Shown piece after piece: positions 24,817 to 32,628 of a stretch of DNA of 57,212 nucleotides. The stretch covers positions 1-57,212 of the forward strand of contig DASPKX010000046.1 of assembly GCA_035627835.1 (NCBI GenBank), read 5' to 3'. Made by a program: the position numbers and the translations under genes. Numbering within the stretch: the stretch's first letter is position 1; each line of letters starts with the position of its first letter. Below the pieces are notes generated by a model. That model was not told where the DNA came from. It saw only the letters and a list, made by a program, of their open reading frames with translations, and made no database searches. The DNA comes from DASPKX01 sp035627835 (lineage in GTDB: Bacteria; Verrucomicrobiota; Verrucomicrobiia; Limisphaerales; SXQI01).

Positions 24817-25193
24817 AGTTCGTCCTGGACCACGATGTCCCCGAAGCTATCGCCCTGACATTGCTTGGTGGAGGTAACGACGTTGTCCGCTTGCGGGACA
24901 TCCTGCCGCAAACGACGGCGGACCGTATCGCGTGGAACCATGCCCAAAGGAATGCTTCACTTTTTGTCACGTGCAACCGCAACGATTTCCTGACGCTCGC
25001 GGCAGAAGGACACCACCAAGGCCTGATAATAGTCGTTCGTCGCGATACCGAGGCGCAGAAGTCGCTGCTCTTTAGACGCTCCTTAACTCTGCCGGTCCAG
25101 AAGGCCTCATTGGCAACATCAACTTCGCCTAGCCACCCATTCGACTTCTTGCAGAAACCAGCTAAATTAACTCCTCAATTTCGCTGTCGTTAA
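24813..25193 (+). CDS. DUF5615 toxin, frameshifted near its 3' end
   Basis: The first ~88 residues are a normal DUF5615 PIN-like protein, with MKFVLDHDVPEAIALTLLGG, VTCNRNDFLTL and GLIIVVRRDTEAQKS. After FRR (25071-25079) the frame is wrong. In the +2 frame (25082-25132) the DNA reads LLNSAGPEGLIGNINFA and then a TAG stop, the ending expected for this family. Restoring one C near 25079 would rejoin it. As it stands the frame runs on with an alien tail into the insertion sequence and stops at a TAA inside its left end (25191-25193). The translation may be non-functional or merely altered. Confidence 0.75.
   Translation: MKFVLDHDVPEAIALTLLGGGNDVVRLRDILPQTTADRIAWNHAQRNASLFVTCNRNDFLTLAAEGHHQGLIIVVRRDTEAQKSLLFRRSLTLPVQKASLATSTSPSHPFDFLQKPAKLTPQFRCR
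25169..25184. repeat. Target-site duplication, left copy (16 bp)
   Basis: AACTCCTCAATTTCGC is present here and again at 26575-26590, precisely flanking the insertion sequence. The identity of all 16 bp is seen directly. A matching T at the next base is shared by chance with the first base of the element. Confidence 0.9.
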
Positions 25194-26574
25194 CACGTCA
25201 ATCTGACCGCTTTCGTAACAAGTGATCTGACCGCTTTGGGTTTTGTTCTTGTTCTGGGGTTTTTGCCCTGCCCCGAGGGGCAGGGCAAAAAATTCGCCGA
25301 TGCTACGCGGCTTTCGCTCGCGCCTCCGCCATCGGTTTGCCACTGGCTTCAAACCAGCCGACCACCCGAGGCCCATGCCGCACGCTGATCGTTCCGTCCA
25401 CATGCTCGCACACCCTCACCCGCATCCGGGCCAGGCTCCCCCGCCACTTCTGCGGTGGGATCTGCAGCTTCTTCCTCCCCCAGCTGACCGTGTTGTCACA
25501 CCCCACCACTCGATCTTCCTGGATGCTTAGGATCCCCTCCAAGTCCGCCCCCGCGCAGGGCACAAAGGCGCTCCCTTCCTCGACCGCTGCCACCTTGAGC
25601 TTGCGGTTATGCCACGGGATAAACGTCTCCGGAATGTAACGGTTGGCCTCTTCCAAGCTCCCAACGCCCGCCCGCTTCAACTCCTGCGGCAAGCGCCCTT
25701 GCCATGTGCCAAAGAAGCGTTCCATCCGCCCACGCGCCTCCGGCGAGTAGCTTGGTATGTGCTCTATCCCCAGCTGCGCCAGCGCCCGCCCCACCTGCGT
25801 CGGCCGCGTTCGATCCACTGGCCCATCGGCCGCGGCGGTGTGGAAGAAGTGGCTTCCCCGGTCCGTGTACAAGCTGCAAAAGAGCCCTTTGGCTTCAATC
25901 ACCGCCTTTAACCCCGCAAGCATCGAGAGCGTCCCTTCCTCCTCGCACAGAAACGCCGCATACACCTCGCTGGTCGCATCATCGACAAACGCCACCAGAT
26001 CCTGCTTCCACCCGGAGCCTGGGATCCATTCATGCGTGCTCCCATCGGTGTGCACCATCATCCCCGGCAACGGCCTCCGCGGCCGCTCCTGCCGATGCTT
26101 CCGCCCTCGCGGCCTCTTGGCCGCCATCCCAGCGGTCTGCAGCGCGCTCTTCACCCATTGGTAGCTCAACTGAATCCCATGCTCCTCTTTGAGCTTCTCG
26201 TGAAAATGGCGCACGTTCCACCCGGCATGCTCCTCCCGGTAAAGGCGCAAGACCTTCTCCGCCGTCTTCATCGGCACCCGCTTTGGACTGGGCCTGCGCT
26301 TGCGCCGGTCAAACAACCCATCATACCCATGCTGCTCATACCGCCAGCGCCACCGCCGCAGCGTGCGCGGGCTCCACCGCAGCACCTCCGCCGCATCCAG
26401 CCAACTCATCTGACCACTCATCGCTCGAGTGATCACTTCCTGAACTTTCATGACCTTGATCGCTTCCTCCGCGGTGAACTCGCTCACGCCCCCACTTCGT
26501 GAGCCATCCACCCCTTTTTACCCAAGCGGTCATTTCACTTGTTCTCACGCCGGTCACTTCATTTGTTAACCACA
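25185..26574. mobile_element. Complete insertion sequence, ISNCY/IS1202-like, 1,390 bp
   Basis: The element is bounded by 16-bp direct repeats. Its ends begin TGTCGTTAACA (left) and TGTGGTTAACA (right, read inward). Each end then has TGACCG twice, 24 bp apart (25204 and 25228 on the left; CGGTCA at 26551 and 26527 on the right), about 19 bp from the tip. These paired motifs are probable transposase-binding sites. The element carries a single transposase gene on the minus strand. A 16-bp target duplication fits the IS1202-type group, which is known for unusually long duplications. It is inserted between the toxin gene and the SRP RNA promoter. Confidence 0.88.
25303..26511 (-). CDS. ISNCY-type DDE transposase
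   Basis: The 402-residue protein starts with a helix-turn-helix region (SWLDAAEVLRWSPRTLRRWR), then WNVRHFHEKLKEEHGIQLSY. The integrase-like catalytic core has MMVHTDGSTHEWIPG (Asp), LYTDRGSHFF (Asp) and HIPSYSPEARGRMERFFGTW (Glu in the RxERFFGT block), so the DDE triad is complete. A C-terminal beta-rich region has VVGCDNTVSWGRKKLQIPPQ and VCEHVDGTISVRHG. This layout matches ISNCY (IS1202/ISDol1-type) transposases rather than IS481 or IS3. It appears intact, so the element could be active. An internal ATG at 26451 is an alternative start. Confidence 0.9.
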   Translation of the reverse strand: MDGSRSGGVSEFTAEEAIKVMKVQEVITRAMSGQMSWLDAAEVLRWSPRTLRRWRWRYEQHGYDGLFDRRKRRPSPKRVPMKTAEKVLRLYREEHAGWNVRHFHEKLKEEHGIQLSYQWVKSALQTAGMAAKRPRGRKHRQERPRRPLPGMMVHTDGSTHEWIPGSGWKQDLVAFVDDATSEVYAAFLCEEEGTLSMLAGLKAVIEAKGLFCSLYTDRGSHFFHTAAADGPVDRTRPTQVGRALAQLGIEHIPSYSPEARGRMERFFGTWQGRLPQELKRAGVGSLEEANRYIPETFIPWHNRKLKVAAVEEGSAFVPCAGADLEGILSIQEDRVVGCDNTVSWGRKKLQIPPQKWRGSLARMRVRVCEHVDGTISVRHGPRVVGWFEASGKPMAEARAKAA

Positions 26575-26590
26575 AACTCCTCAATTTCGC
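26575..26590. repeat. Target-site duplication, right copy (16 bp)
   Basis: The copy is identical to 25169-25184 and starts immediately after the right tip of the element (CCACA at 26570-26574). The next base (26591) is the first base of the proposed SRP RNA -35 box. Confidence 0.9.
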
Positions 26591-26619
26591 TTGCTGGGGA
26601 GGGGGGGGGAGCCGTACCT
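26591..26619 (+). promoter_or_regulatory. Candidate promoter of the SRP RNA gene
   Basis: TTGCTG (26591-26596) and TACCTT (26614-26619) are 17 bp apart and would start RNA around 26626, just before the first paired base of the SRP RNA at about 26635. The -35 box abuts the right target duplication of the insertion sequence. The hexamers are imperfect matches and are judged by eye. Confidence 0.45.
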
Positions 26620-26634
26620 TCCCAGCGCAGATTT

Positions 26635-26726
26635 TGCCAGGGCCCACGGAGTGTGGACTTACGAACCCCGCGAGAGCAGGAATGCAGCACCGGCAGTTTG
26701 CTCTGCATTTGCCGTGGTCACCCTGG
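26635..26726 (+). ncRNA. ffs: Signal recognition particle (4.5S) RNA
   Basis: This is the RNA scaffold that binds Ffh in co-translational targeting. CCAGGG (26636-26641) and CCACGG (26643-26648) pair with CCGTGG (26711-26716) and CCCTGG (26720-26725), giving a long closing stem. At the apex is GCA-GGAA-TGC followed by AGCA, which is the conserved GGAA tetraloop with the asymmetric AGCA loop that contacts Ffh. GAACCCCG before it and CGG after it pair as in helix 8. A TTTTC tract follows. The position directly upstream of dnaX-ybaB-recR is the same as in Bacillus (scr-dnaX-yaaK-recR). About 92 nt, the short bacterial type. Confidence 0.88.
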
Positions 26727-26746
26727 TTTTCTTCACCTGATCAGCC

Positions 26747-28579
26747 ATGTCGTATCAAGTCATAGCACGCAAATACCGCCCGCAACGCTTCGCTGACGTT
26801 GTCGGCCAGGAGCATGTGACCCAAACGCTGGCCAATGCGATCAACCAACAGCGAATCGCGCACGCCTACCTTTTCGTCGGCCCACGCGGCACCGGCAAAA
26901 CCACCATCGCCCGCATCTTCGCCAAGGCCCTGAATGCGACCGGCGGCCCCAAGGCTGAGTTCGACGACAACGATCCTCGCGTAAAGGAGATCACCGAAGG
27001 CCGTTCCCTGGACGTCCTCGAAATCGACGGCGCCAGTAATCGCGGCATTGAGGAAATCCGCGAGCTTCGCGACACCGTCAAATACGCCCCCGCTTCGTCA
27101 AAATACAAAATCTACATCATCGACGAAGTTCACATGCTCACCAAGGAGGCGTTCAATGCCCTCCTGAAGACGCTCGAAGAGCCGCCCGAGCATGTGAAGT
27201 TCATGTTCGCGACCACGGAGCCGGAGAAGGTTCTCGCGACCATTCTCTCCCGCTGCCAACGCTTCGACCTTCGGCGCATTCCAGCCAAGCTCATCGTTCA
27301 GCACCTCGGCGCTATTTCTCAGAACGAAGGCGTTACCATTGAAGACGCTGCCCTACACGCGATCGCGCGCGGATCCGAAGGCTGCATGCGGGACGCGGAA
27401 TCGACTCTCGATCAGCTCATCAGCTTCTGCGGCAACAGCATCGTGGAGAGCGACGTCCTCTCCATGTTCGGCCTTGCCGCCCGTGCCCAGCTCCATGCGC
27501 TGGCGGAATCTATTCTCCGTGGAGAAGTCGAGCCCTCCCTGCGCCAGTTCAACGACCTAGCCAAAGGCGGCAAGGACCTCGGGCGACTCCTGGGCGATCT
27601 TCTCAACCATTTCCGCAATCTCCTGATCTACTCTGTGGCCAAAGGGGATTTAAGCCTTTTGGACGCTGCCGAAGCCGAGATTGAGACTTTCAAGAATCAG
27701 TCCGCCATCACCTCGCCCGAAGGCCTGACCCGCGTGATGGAAATCCTTACCGATTGCGAAGGGCGGCTGCGGGACACAGCCTCCAAGAAGATCCTCGTCG
27801 AAGTTTCTCTCATCAAAGCTATCCAGGCTCGGAAAGCCATCAGCATCGATTCCGTTCTGGAGAAGCTGAACCAACTTCGTCGCGATGGCGGTGGCGCAAC
27901 CGGAAACGGCGGTGGCTCCGCCCCGGCTCCGAGCCCCGCTCCAAGTCGCCCAAGTGGAACGGCAGCGTCTTTGCCGCGCTCTGCGGCTCCAGGATCCGCC
28001 GCCACCGCCACCAGCGCAGCTCCGGCTGCACCGCGGTCGCCTGAGCCGCTTGCCATGCAGTCCGCCCCAGCTGCTCCGACCGCTCAAAGCACGGTTATCT
28101 CTGCCGCCGCTTCTGATATTCAGACGATCTGGCCTAACGTCGTTGATTCCATGGGGATGCTCATGCGCTCGGCGCTGGCTAACGCCCGCCCTATGTCTCT
28201 GGAGAGCGGCTTGCTGACAATCGCCTTCGACGAGCCTCACAAAGACCAAATTTCTCTGTTTGATGATATCCGCGAACGCGAGTCGCTGCTCAAGCGCCTG
28301 AACGACGCTGGATGCCGCGCGCTAAAACTTCGGTTCACCTCAGCGAACCTCGGTCTCGCCACCGAGATCGAAGCCCCTGCGCCCCCAGCCGCTATTCCCC
28401 AAGCTGCGCCAACTCCCCAACGGCAGGTTGCTCCCGCCAAGCCAGCGGCCGCGCCAGAGGCGAAGAAGGAGCCGACCCCGATCATTATCGACAAAGAGCA
28501 GTTCAAAAACGACCCGCTCATCAAGAAAGCTCTCGAAGTTTTCAAGGGGCAGATTGTCGAAGTTCGCGGGGCCGTATAG
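26747..28579 (+). CDS. dnaX: DNA polymerase III subunit gamma/tau
   Basis: DnaX is the motor of the clamp loader. The 610-residue protein has Walker A GPRGTGKTT near residue 45, Walker B IYIIDEVHMLTKEAFNALLK near 120, sensor-1 FMFATTEPEKVLATILSRCQ near 155, and the helical domain to about 360. A long Pro/Ala/Ser linker (370-450) and a C-terminal tau-like domain follow, ending KALEVFKGQIVEVRG. In most DnaX proteins a four-cysteine zinc module follows FAKALNC. Here that stretch reads FAKALNATGGPKAEFDDNDP and has no cysteine. No slippery frameshift site for a short gamma form was noticed. Confidence 0.95.
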   Translation: MSYQVIARKYRPQRFADVVGQEHVTQTLANAINQQRIAHAYLFVGPRGTGKTTIARIFAKALNATGGPKAEFDDNDPRVKEITEGRSLDVLEIDGASNRGIEEIRELRDTVKYAPASSKYKIYIIDEVHMLTKEAFNALLKTLEEPPEHVKFMFATTEPEKVLATILSRCQRFDLRRIPAKLIVQHLGAISQNEGVTIEDAALHAIARGSEGCMRDAESTLDQLISFCGNSIVESDVLSMFGLAARAQLHALAESILRGEVEPSLRQFNDLAKGGKDLGRLLGDLLNHFRNLLIYSVAKGDLSLLDAAEAEIETFKNQSAITSPEGLTRVMEILTDCEGRLRDTASKKILVEVSLIKAIQARKAISIDSVLEKLNQLRRDGGGATGNGGGSAPAPSPAPSRPSGTAASLPRSAAPGSAATATSAAPAAPRSPEPLAMQSAPAAPTAQSTVISAAASDIQTIWPNVVDSMGMLMRSALANARPMSLESGLLTIAFDEPHKDQISLFDDIRERESLLKRLNDAGCRALKLRFTSANLGLATEIEAPAPPAAIPQAAPTPQRQVAPAKPAAAPEAKKEPTPIIIDKEQFKNDPLIKKALEVFKGQIVEVRGAV

Positions 28580-28595
28580 AGTCTCTCCCGCACGT

Positions 28596-28907
28596 ATGTC
28601 CAGCATTGGAAAATTGATGAAGCAAGCCGCTCGCATTCAGCGGCAAATGGAAGATGTCCAGGCCCAACTAACCGCCCGCACTGTCGAGGCGACCAGCGGG
28701 GGAGGGGCCGTCAAAATTGTCGTTCGTTGCGATGGCACCATTGCTTCGCTCAAGATTGACCCTGCCGCTGTCAATCCGTCCGACGTCACCTTGCTGGAAG
28801 ACATGGTCATGTCCGCCGCGAATAACGCGCTGAAGCAGGCCAAAGAAATTTCCAACGAAGAGATGGGTAAGGTCACCCAGGGCTTCAGCATCCCAGGCTT
28901 GGTCTAA
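28596..28907 (+). CDS. ybaB: YbaB/EbfC nucleoid-associated protein
   Basis: The 103-residue protein has SIGKLMKQAARIQRQMEDVQ at the N-terminus (a long helix), then VEATSGGGAVKIVVRCDG and a helical end including LLEDMVMSAANNALKQAKEI. This is the YbaB/EbfC DNA-binding fold, which works with RecR and the dnaX operon in replication fork maintenance. ATG 28596 is chosen because upstream codons are in the dnaX coding region in another frame. It lies between dnaX and recR with only short gaps (16 and 12 bp). Confidence 0.92.
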   Translation: MSSIGKLMKQAARIQRQMEDVQAQLTARTVEATSGGGAVKIVVRCDGTIASLKIDPAAVNPSDVTLLEDMVMSAANNALKQAKEISNEEMGKVTQGFSIPGLV

Positions 28908-28919
28908 GCGCGCCACATT

Positions 28920-29519
28920 GTGGCCTCCCTCCCTGAACCGATCAGCAACCTCATTGCCGCTCTCGGCAAACTGCCCGGTATCGGCCCACGGTCTGCGGAA
29001 CGCATCGCGTTGCACCTCGTTCAGGCCGAGCCGCTGGTCTCCGACAGGCTGGCCGCCATCATCCGCGAAGCGCGCACCCAGGTCAGCTTCTGCCAAACCT
29101 GCGGCGCGCTCACCGTCCGCCAGCCTTGCGCTATTTGCGAAGACGCGCAGCGCGACGGCTCTCTGGTGTGCGTCGTGGAGCGTCCCGTCGATATCCTCAG
29201 CATCGATAAGTCTGGGTTTAGGGGGAAGTATCACGTTCTCGGCGGCAAAATTTCACCCATGAACGGCGTCGGCCCAGAGGATCTCCGCATTGGGGCCCTG
29301 GAACAACGGCTCGCTCGCGAACAAATTGCCGAACTCATCCTCGCCCTGCCATCGGACGTCGAAGGCGACGCCACCAGCTACTACTTGGGCAAAGTCTTTG
29401 CTCCAAAAGGTGTGAAAGTCTCCCGGCTCGCGCAAGGCCTCGCCGTGGGCAGCGGCCTTGAGTATGCCGATGACCTAACCCTCACTCGCGCGATCGAAGG
29501 CCGACGCCCGATCGAATAA
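28920..29519 (+). CDS. recR: Recombination mediator RecR
   Basis: RecR works with RecF/RecO to load RecA at gaps. The 199-residue protein starts with a GTG at 28920 and has IAALGKLPGIGPRSAERIAL (helix-hairpin-helix), a zinc finger CQTCGALTVRQPCAIC near residue 58, and a Toprim domain with LVCVVERPVDILSIDKSGF and GKYHVLGGKISPMNGVGPED. All four zinc cysteines and the Toprim Glu are present. It ends 2 bp before the HAD gene. Confidence 0.95.
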   Translation: MASLPEPISNLIAALGKLPGIGPRSAERIALHLVQAEPLVSDRLAAIIREARTQVSFCQTCGALTVRQPCAICEDAQRDGSLVCVVERPVDILSIDKSGFRGKYHVLGGKISPMNGVGPEDLRIGALEQRLAREQIAELILALPSDVEGDATSYYLGKVFAPKGVKVSRLAQGLAVGSGLEYADDLTLTRAIEGRRPIE

Positions 29520-29521
29520 CC

Positions 29522-30145
29522 ATGCCCAAACCAAAAGTCGTTGTCTTCGATCTAGGCAAAGTGCTCCTCGACTTTGATTTCGGAAAAGCATCGCGCGCGC
29601 TGAGCGCGCACTGCACCGCCAGTGAGCCCGAGATCCGCATCATGCTCGACCAATCACCGCTTCTCCACCAATGCGAGCGGGGGGAGATCACCGCTGAGCA
29701 ATTCTTCCAGGCCATTCAAACGGCCAGCGGGTTCAATCGATCGTTCACTGACTTCGCGCCTCTCTTCGGTGACATCTTCGAACCCATCCCGGAAATGATT
29801 CAGCTGAACGAAGACCTCCGCCGCGCCGGTTTCAAGACCTACATCTTCTCCAACACCAGTTCCCTCGCTGCCGAGCACATCCGAGAGCGTTACCCCTTTT
29901 TCATAAATTTTGATGCCTTCGTGCTCTCGTACGAATGTGGCTGCATGAAGCCGGACGCCCGCATCTACGAACGGGTGGAGCAAGTGACCGGGTGCAAAGG
30001 AGCTGAAATCCTCTACATCGACGACCGTTTAGAGAACATCGAGGCCGGCGCCGCTCGGGGGTGGCAAACCATCCACCAGACCAACGCCGCCAGGAGCGTG
30101 GCCAACGCCCGCCAACTGACAGGCGTGCTAGAAGCCGTCTTATAA
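29522..30145 (+). CDS. HAD-superfamily phosphatase (HAD-IA)
   Basis: The 207-residue protein has VVVFDLGKVLLDFDF (motif I with nucleophilic Asp), FKTYIFSNTSS (motif II, here SNT), YECGCMKPDARIYE (motif III with Lys) and EILYIDDRLENIEAGAARGW (motif IV with two Asp). It resembles YihX-like subfamily IA members that dephosphorylate sugar phosphates. The start is 2 bp after recR, so it belongs to the ffs-dnaX-ybaB-recR operon by position. Its substrate is not predictable. Confidence 0.88.
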   Translation: MPKPKVVVFDLGKVLLDFDFGKASRALSAHCTASEPEIRIMLDQSPLLHQCERGEITAEQFFQAIQTASGFNRSFTDFAPLFGDIFEPIPEMIQLNEDLRRAGFKTYIFSNTSSLAAEHIRERYPFFINFDAFVLSYECGCMKPDARIYERVEQVTGCKGAEILYIDDRLENIEAGAARGWQTIHQTNAARSVANARQLTGVLEAVL

Positions 30146-30526
30146 ATAACCAGCAAGTGGATTGCGCGGTATTTTGGCCGGAGGCGAGGCGCGACGAAGG
30201 AGCATATCCGCGTGGATCTGCGACTGAGGAGCAACGAAGCATCCGGCCAAAACACCCGCAGACGCTGCTTGGGTATTTGTGAGAAGGCTTCTAAGAGAGT
30301 ATCCGCAGGGGGACGGGATTGCTTAGACGTTCGGGAGCTGAGCAAAGTGCCGCCAGCTTGCCCAGATTGCCCCCCACAGGAACGCCGGTCCCCTAACTTT
30401 CCGACAGCGCCCCTGCGGCACGAACCTCACTGAGACTAAACAGGAGGAGCGGCGGAAATCCGGTGCATCCGCGCGCCGCTCTTCAATGCGGCTTGGAATT
30501 CATCCCCAGCAATATAAAGTCTATGC
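30146..30526. other. Gene-free stretch with an inverted-repeat element
   Basis: There is no coding potential that I can support. It contains the repeat described at 30166-30259. The remaining 270 bp have no clear terminator or RNA. TATAAA (30513-30518) lies 8 nt before the ATG at 30527 and may be the -10 box of the hydrolase gene. Both -35 choices (TTGGAA at 14-bp spacing, GGCTTG at 17-bp) are weak. Confidence 0.5.
30166..30259. repeat. Inverted repeat enclosing a duplicated GCGAC...GGAGCA core
   Basis: GCGGTATTTTGGCCGG (30166-30181) is nearly the reverse complement of CCGGCCAAAACACCCGC (30243-30259). Inside, GCGACGAAGGAGCATATCCG and a related GCGACTGAGGAGCA...ATCCG are direct repeats. A second relative of the GGAGGCG...GCGACG...GGAGCATAT core is found at 45742-45770. 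This is probably a dispersed repeat of the genome. Confidence 0.55.
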
Positions 30527-31420
30527 ATGCGCACCTTCTTAACATTGGCCGCTTCGTTGTTGCTCGCGTACGCCTCTTTTGCCGCTGACCCAGGCTATAC
30601 GCGCAAGGAGGATGTGGTGTATGGGCGGAAGTTCGGGACGGCATTGACGCTGGATGTGTTCACGCCGGAAAAGCAAAACGGCGCGGCAATTCTGTTTATG
30701 GTTAGCGGCGGCTTTTACTCGGCGCATGAAGCGATCAATCCAGCGTTCTACAAGGAGTTCCTCGCTCGTGGTTATACGGTGTTTGCAGTTGTGCATGGGT
30801 CGCAGCCGCGGTTCGTCATTCATGAAATCACGGAGGACATTCATCGCGCGGTCAGGTTTGCACGCCATAACGCAAAGCAGTTTGGGGTGGACCCGCAGAA
30901 GTTCGGCATCACCGGCGCGAGCGCGGGTGGCCACCTGACGCTGACGCTGTGCACCCAAGGCAAACCAGGGCCAGCGCAAGCGAGGGATCCGATTGATCGC
31001 GAGTCGAGTGTTGTGCAAGCGGGGGCTTGTTACTTTCCACCGACGGATTTCCTGAATTATGGGAAGCCCGGGGAAGATGCGGTCGGGGTTGGGATTTTGA
31101 AGGATTTTAAAGGAGCGTTCGGCGCCGGGGCAGAGACAGCTGAAAGCCGGCAAGCCTATGGCAAAGAGATCTCACCCATTTACTTCATCAGCAAATCGAC
31201 TGCGCCCGTGCTGATCATTCACGGGGATGCGGATAAACTCGTCCCTTACCAGCAAGCAGAGGTTTTCATCGAGAAACTAAAGGCCGAGGGAGTGGATGCT
31301 GAATTGATTAATCGGCCAGGTAAGGAGCACGGCTGGCCGGATATTCTGAATGATCAGAAAATCCTCGCAGATTGGTTCGACAAGCATCTCCTCGGGAAAA
31401 CCGCGCCCAAGCAGCCTTAG
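30527..31420 (+). CDS. Secreted alpha/beta hydrolase (esterase-like)
   Basis: The 297-residue protein has a Sec signal (MRTFLTLAASLLLAYASFAA). The serine hydrolase core has ILFMVSGGFYSAHEA (oxyanion region), FGITGASAGGHLTLTL (nucleophile in GASAGG near residue 133), VLIIHGDADKLVPYQQAE (Asp) and KEHGWPD (His), so the triad is complete. It belongs to the BD-FAE/dienelactone-type esterase group often paired with glycosidases. Its TAG stop shares TTAG with the convergent GH43 gene, which suggests a polysaccharide or ester substrate, but this is inference. Confidence 0.87.
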   Translation: MRTFLTLAASLLLAYASFAADPGYTRKEDVVYGRKFGTALTLDVFTPEKQNGAAILFMVSGGFYSAHEAINPAFYKEFLARGYTVFAVVHGSQPRFVIHEITEDIHRAVRFARHNAKQFGVDPQKFGITGASAGGHLTLTLCTQGKPGPAQARDPIDRESSVVQAGACYFPPTDFLNYGKPGEDAVGVGILKDFKGAFGAGAETAESRQAYGKEISPIYFISKSTAPVLIIHGDADKLVPYQQAEVFIEKLKAEGVDAELINRPGKEHGWPDILNDQKILADWFDKHLLGKTAPKQP

Positions 31421-32451
31421 CCCGGCAGCGCGGCTGTGACACCGGGTGTGGGTTGAGGTGTCCAGGTTGGGCCTGCGCACCGAGGACCGTTAGGCGTCCA
31501 ATAAAGTTTGTCGATGCACATTCGTCGAGCGGTCATGCCGACATCCCACGCGTGGTAGACGATGTACTCCGTTTCCCGGTCTGGACCCCGCACAATGGAA
31601 TGATGGCCGGGGCCAAGAACTTTGCCAGGAACGGTGCGCAGCACGCGAGCGCCCATAGAGCAGCCTTCATTGGAATATGGCCCCATGATGTTGTCCGCCA
31701 CACCATAATCCACGCCGTACCCCTGCCCTTCGTAGCAGCCGCCACTGTAGAAGCAGTAGTAGAGACCGTTGTGCTTGCGAACGCAGGGGCCTTCGAGAGT
31801 GTGCCAATCATAAACCTGGCCGTACATCTCTCGCTGAGCTTTGAAAAGATGCCAATCCGCATTCGCCCGCATGACGATCTGCCGGTCACCGGCGAGTTGA
31901 GTCATGTTCACCAGGCGTTCAACCACGAGGCCAGTTCCAGCCCGCTTTCCCTGGGAGACGTCCAGGAAATCGGTGGAGTAAAACAGATACCATTGGCCAT
32001 CCGTGTCCCGGAAGGGATGAGCGTCGATGGCGAAGGGGCAATCGTAGGCTTTTGGTGAAAGCAACGGGCCGACGTCCTCAAACGGCCCGGTGGGTTGTGA
32101 GGCAGCAGCAACACGCAAGCCGTGCTCCAAACCGCGCGTGGCCACGGAATAGTACATGTAGAAGGTTCCGTCTGCATAAGCGACTTCAGGCGCCCAAAAT
32201 TCGCCAGTTGCCGCCCAGTCGGGAACCTTGAGGCCGCCGCCGTGAAGTTCCCAATGGCAAAGGTCATTCGATGTCAGCAGAGGAAAAGCGAAGTGGTGGG
32301 AGCCGAGCTTTTGTGGCTTGAGGTCTTTGTCTGTGGCGTGGGTAACGGGTGTCACAGGCCCTGTGCCCACCGCGAAATACTTCCCTTCATGCTCCCAAAC
32401 GAATGGATCCGCAAAATAGTGCGGGTAAACTGGATTCTGATACGTGCCCAT
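31417..32451 (-). CDS. Glycoside hydrolase family 43 protein, copy 1
   Basis: The 344-residue five-bladed beta-propeller has catalytic residues in YFADPFVW (Asp), PFAIDAHPFRD (modulating Asp) and HTLEGPCV (general acid Glu). GH43 enzymes are arabinofuranosidases, arabinanases or xylosidases, and this one has no obvious extra domain. The ATG at 32451 has GGGAG a few bases upstream and is preferred over a GTG at 32475. There is no signal peptide, so it may be cytosolic. It is only distantly similar to the second GH43 at 38191-39288. Confidence 0.85.
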   Translation of the reverse strand: MGTYQNPVYPHYFADPFVWEHEGKYFAVGTGPVTPVTHATDKDLKPQKLGSHHFAFPLLTSNDLCHWELHGGGLKVPDWAATGEFWAPEVAYADGTFYMYYSVATRGLEHGLRVAAASQPTGPFEDVGPLLSPKAYDCPFAIDAHPFRDTDGQWYLFYSTDFLDVSQGKRAGTGLVVERLVNMTQLAGDRQIVMRANADWHLFKAQREMYGQVYDWHTLEGPCVRKHNGLYYCFYSGGCYEGQGYGVDYGVADNIMGPYSNEGCSMGARVLRTVPGKVLGPGHHSIVRGPDRETEYIVYHAWDVGMTARRMCIDKLYWTPNGPRCAGPTWTPQPTPGVTAALPG

Positions 32452-32628
32452 CAAGCTCCCGTTCCCTGCTGGCACAGTAGCTCAGTTTCGTCGCGTTTCA
32501 AATGAGAGGGTCCAGGCCCAACGCGAAGTACACAGCGACAGGACAGAAGGGCGCAGCAGGTCAGGCCGCCACCCGGTCGAGTGACGCGGCCTACTGTCCG
32601 AAAGCCCGACTGAGCGTGTTAGGCAGAG

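Noticed and set aside
31372..32058. A 228-residue plus-strand ORF opposite the first GH43 gene
   Set aside because: Antisense shadow; the minus-strand GH43 has all catalytic residues.
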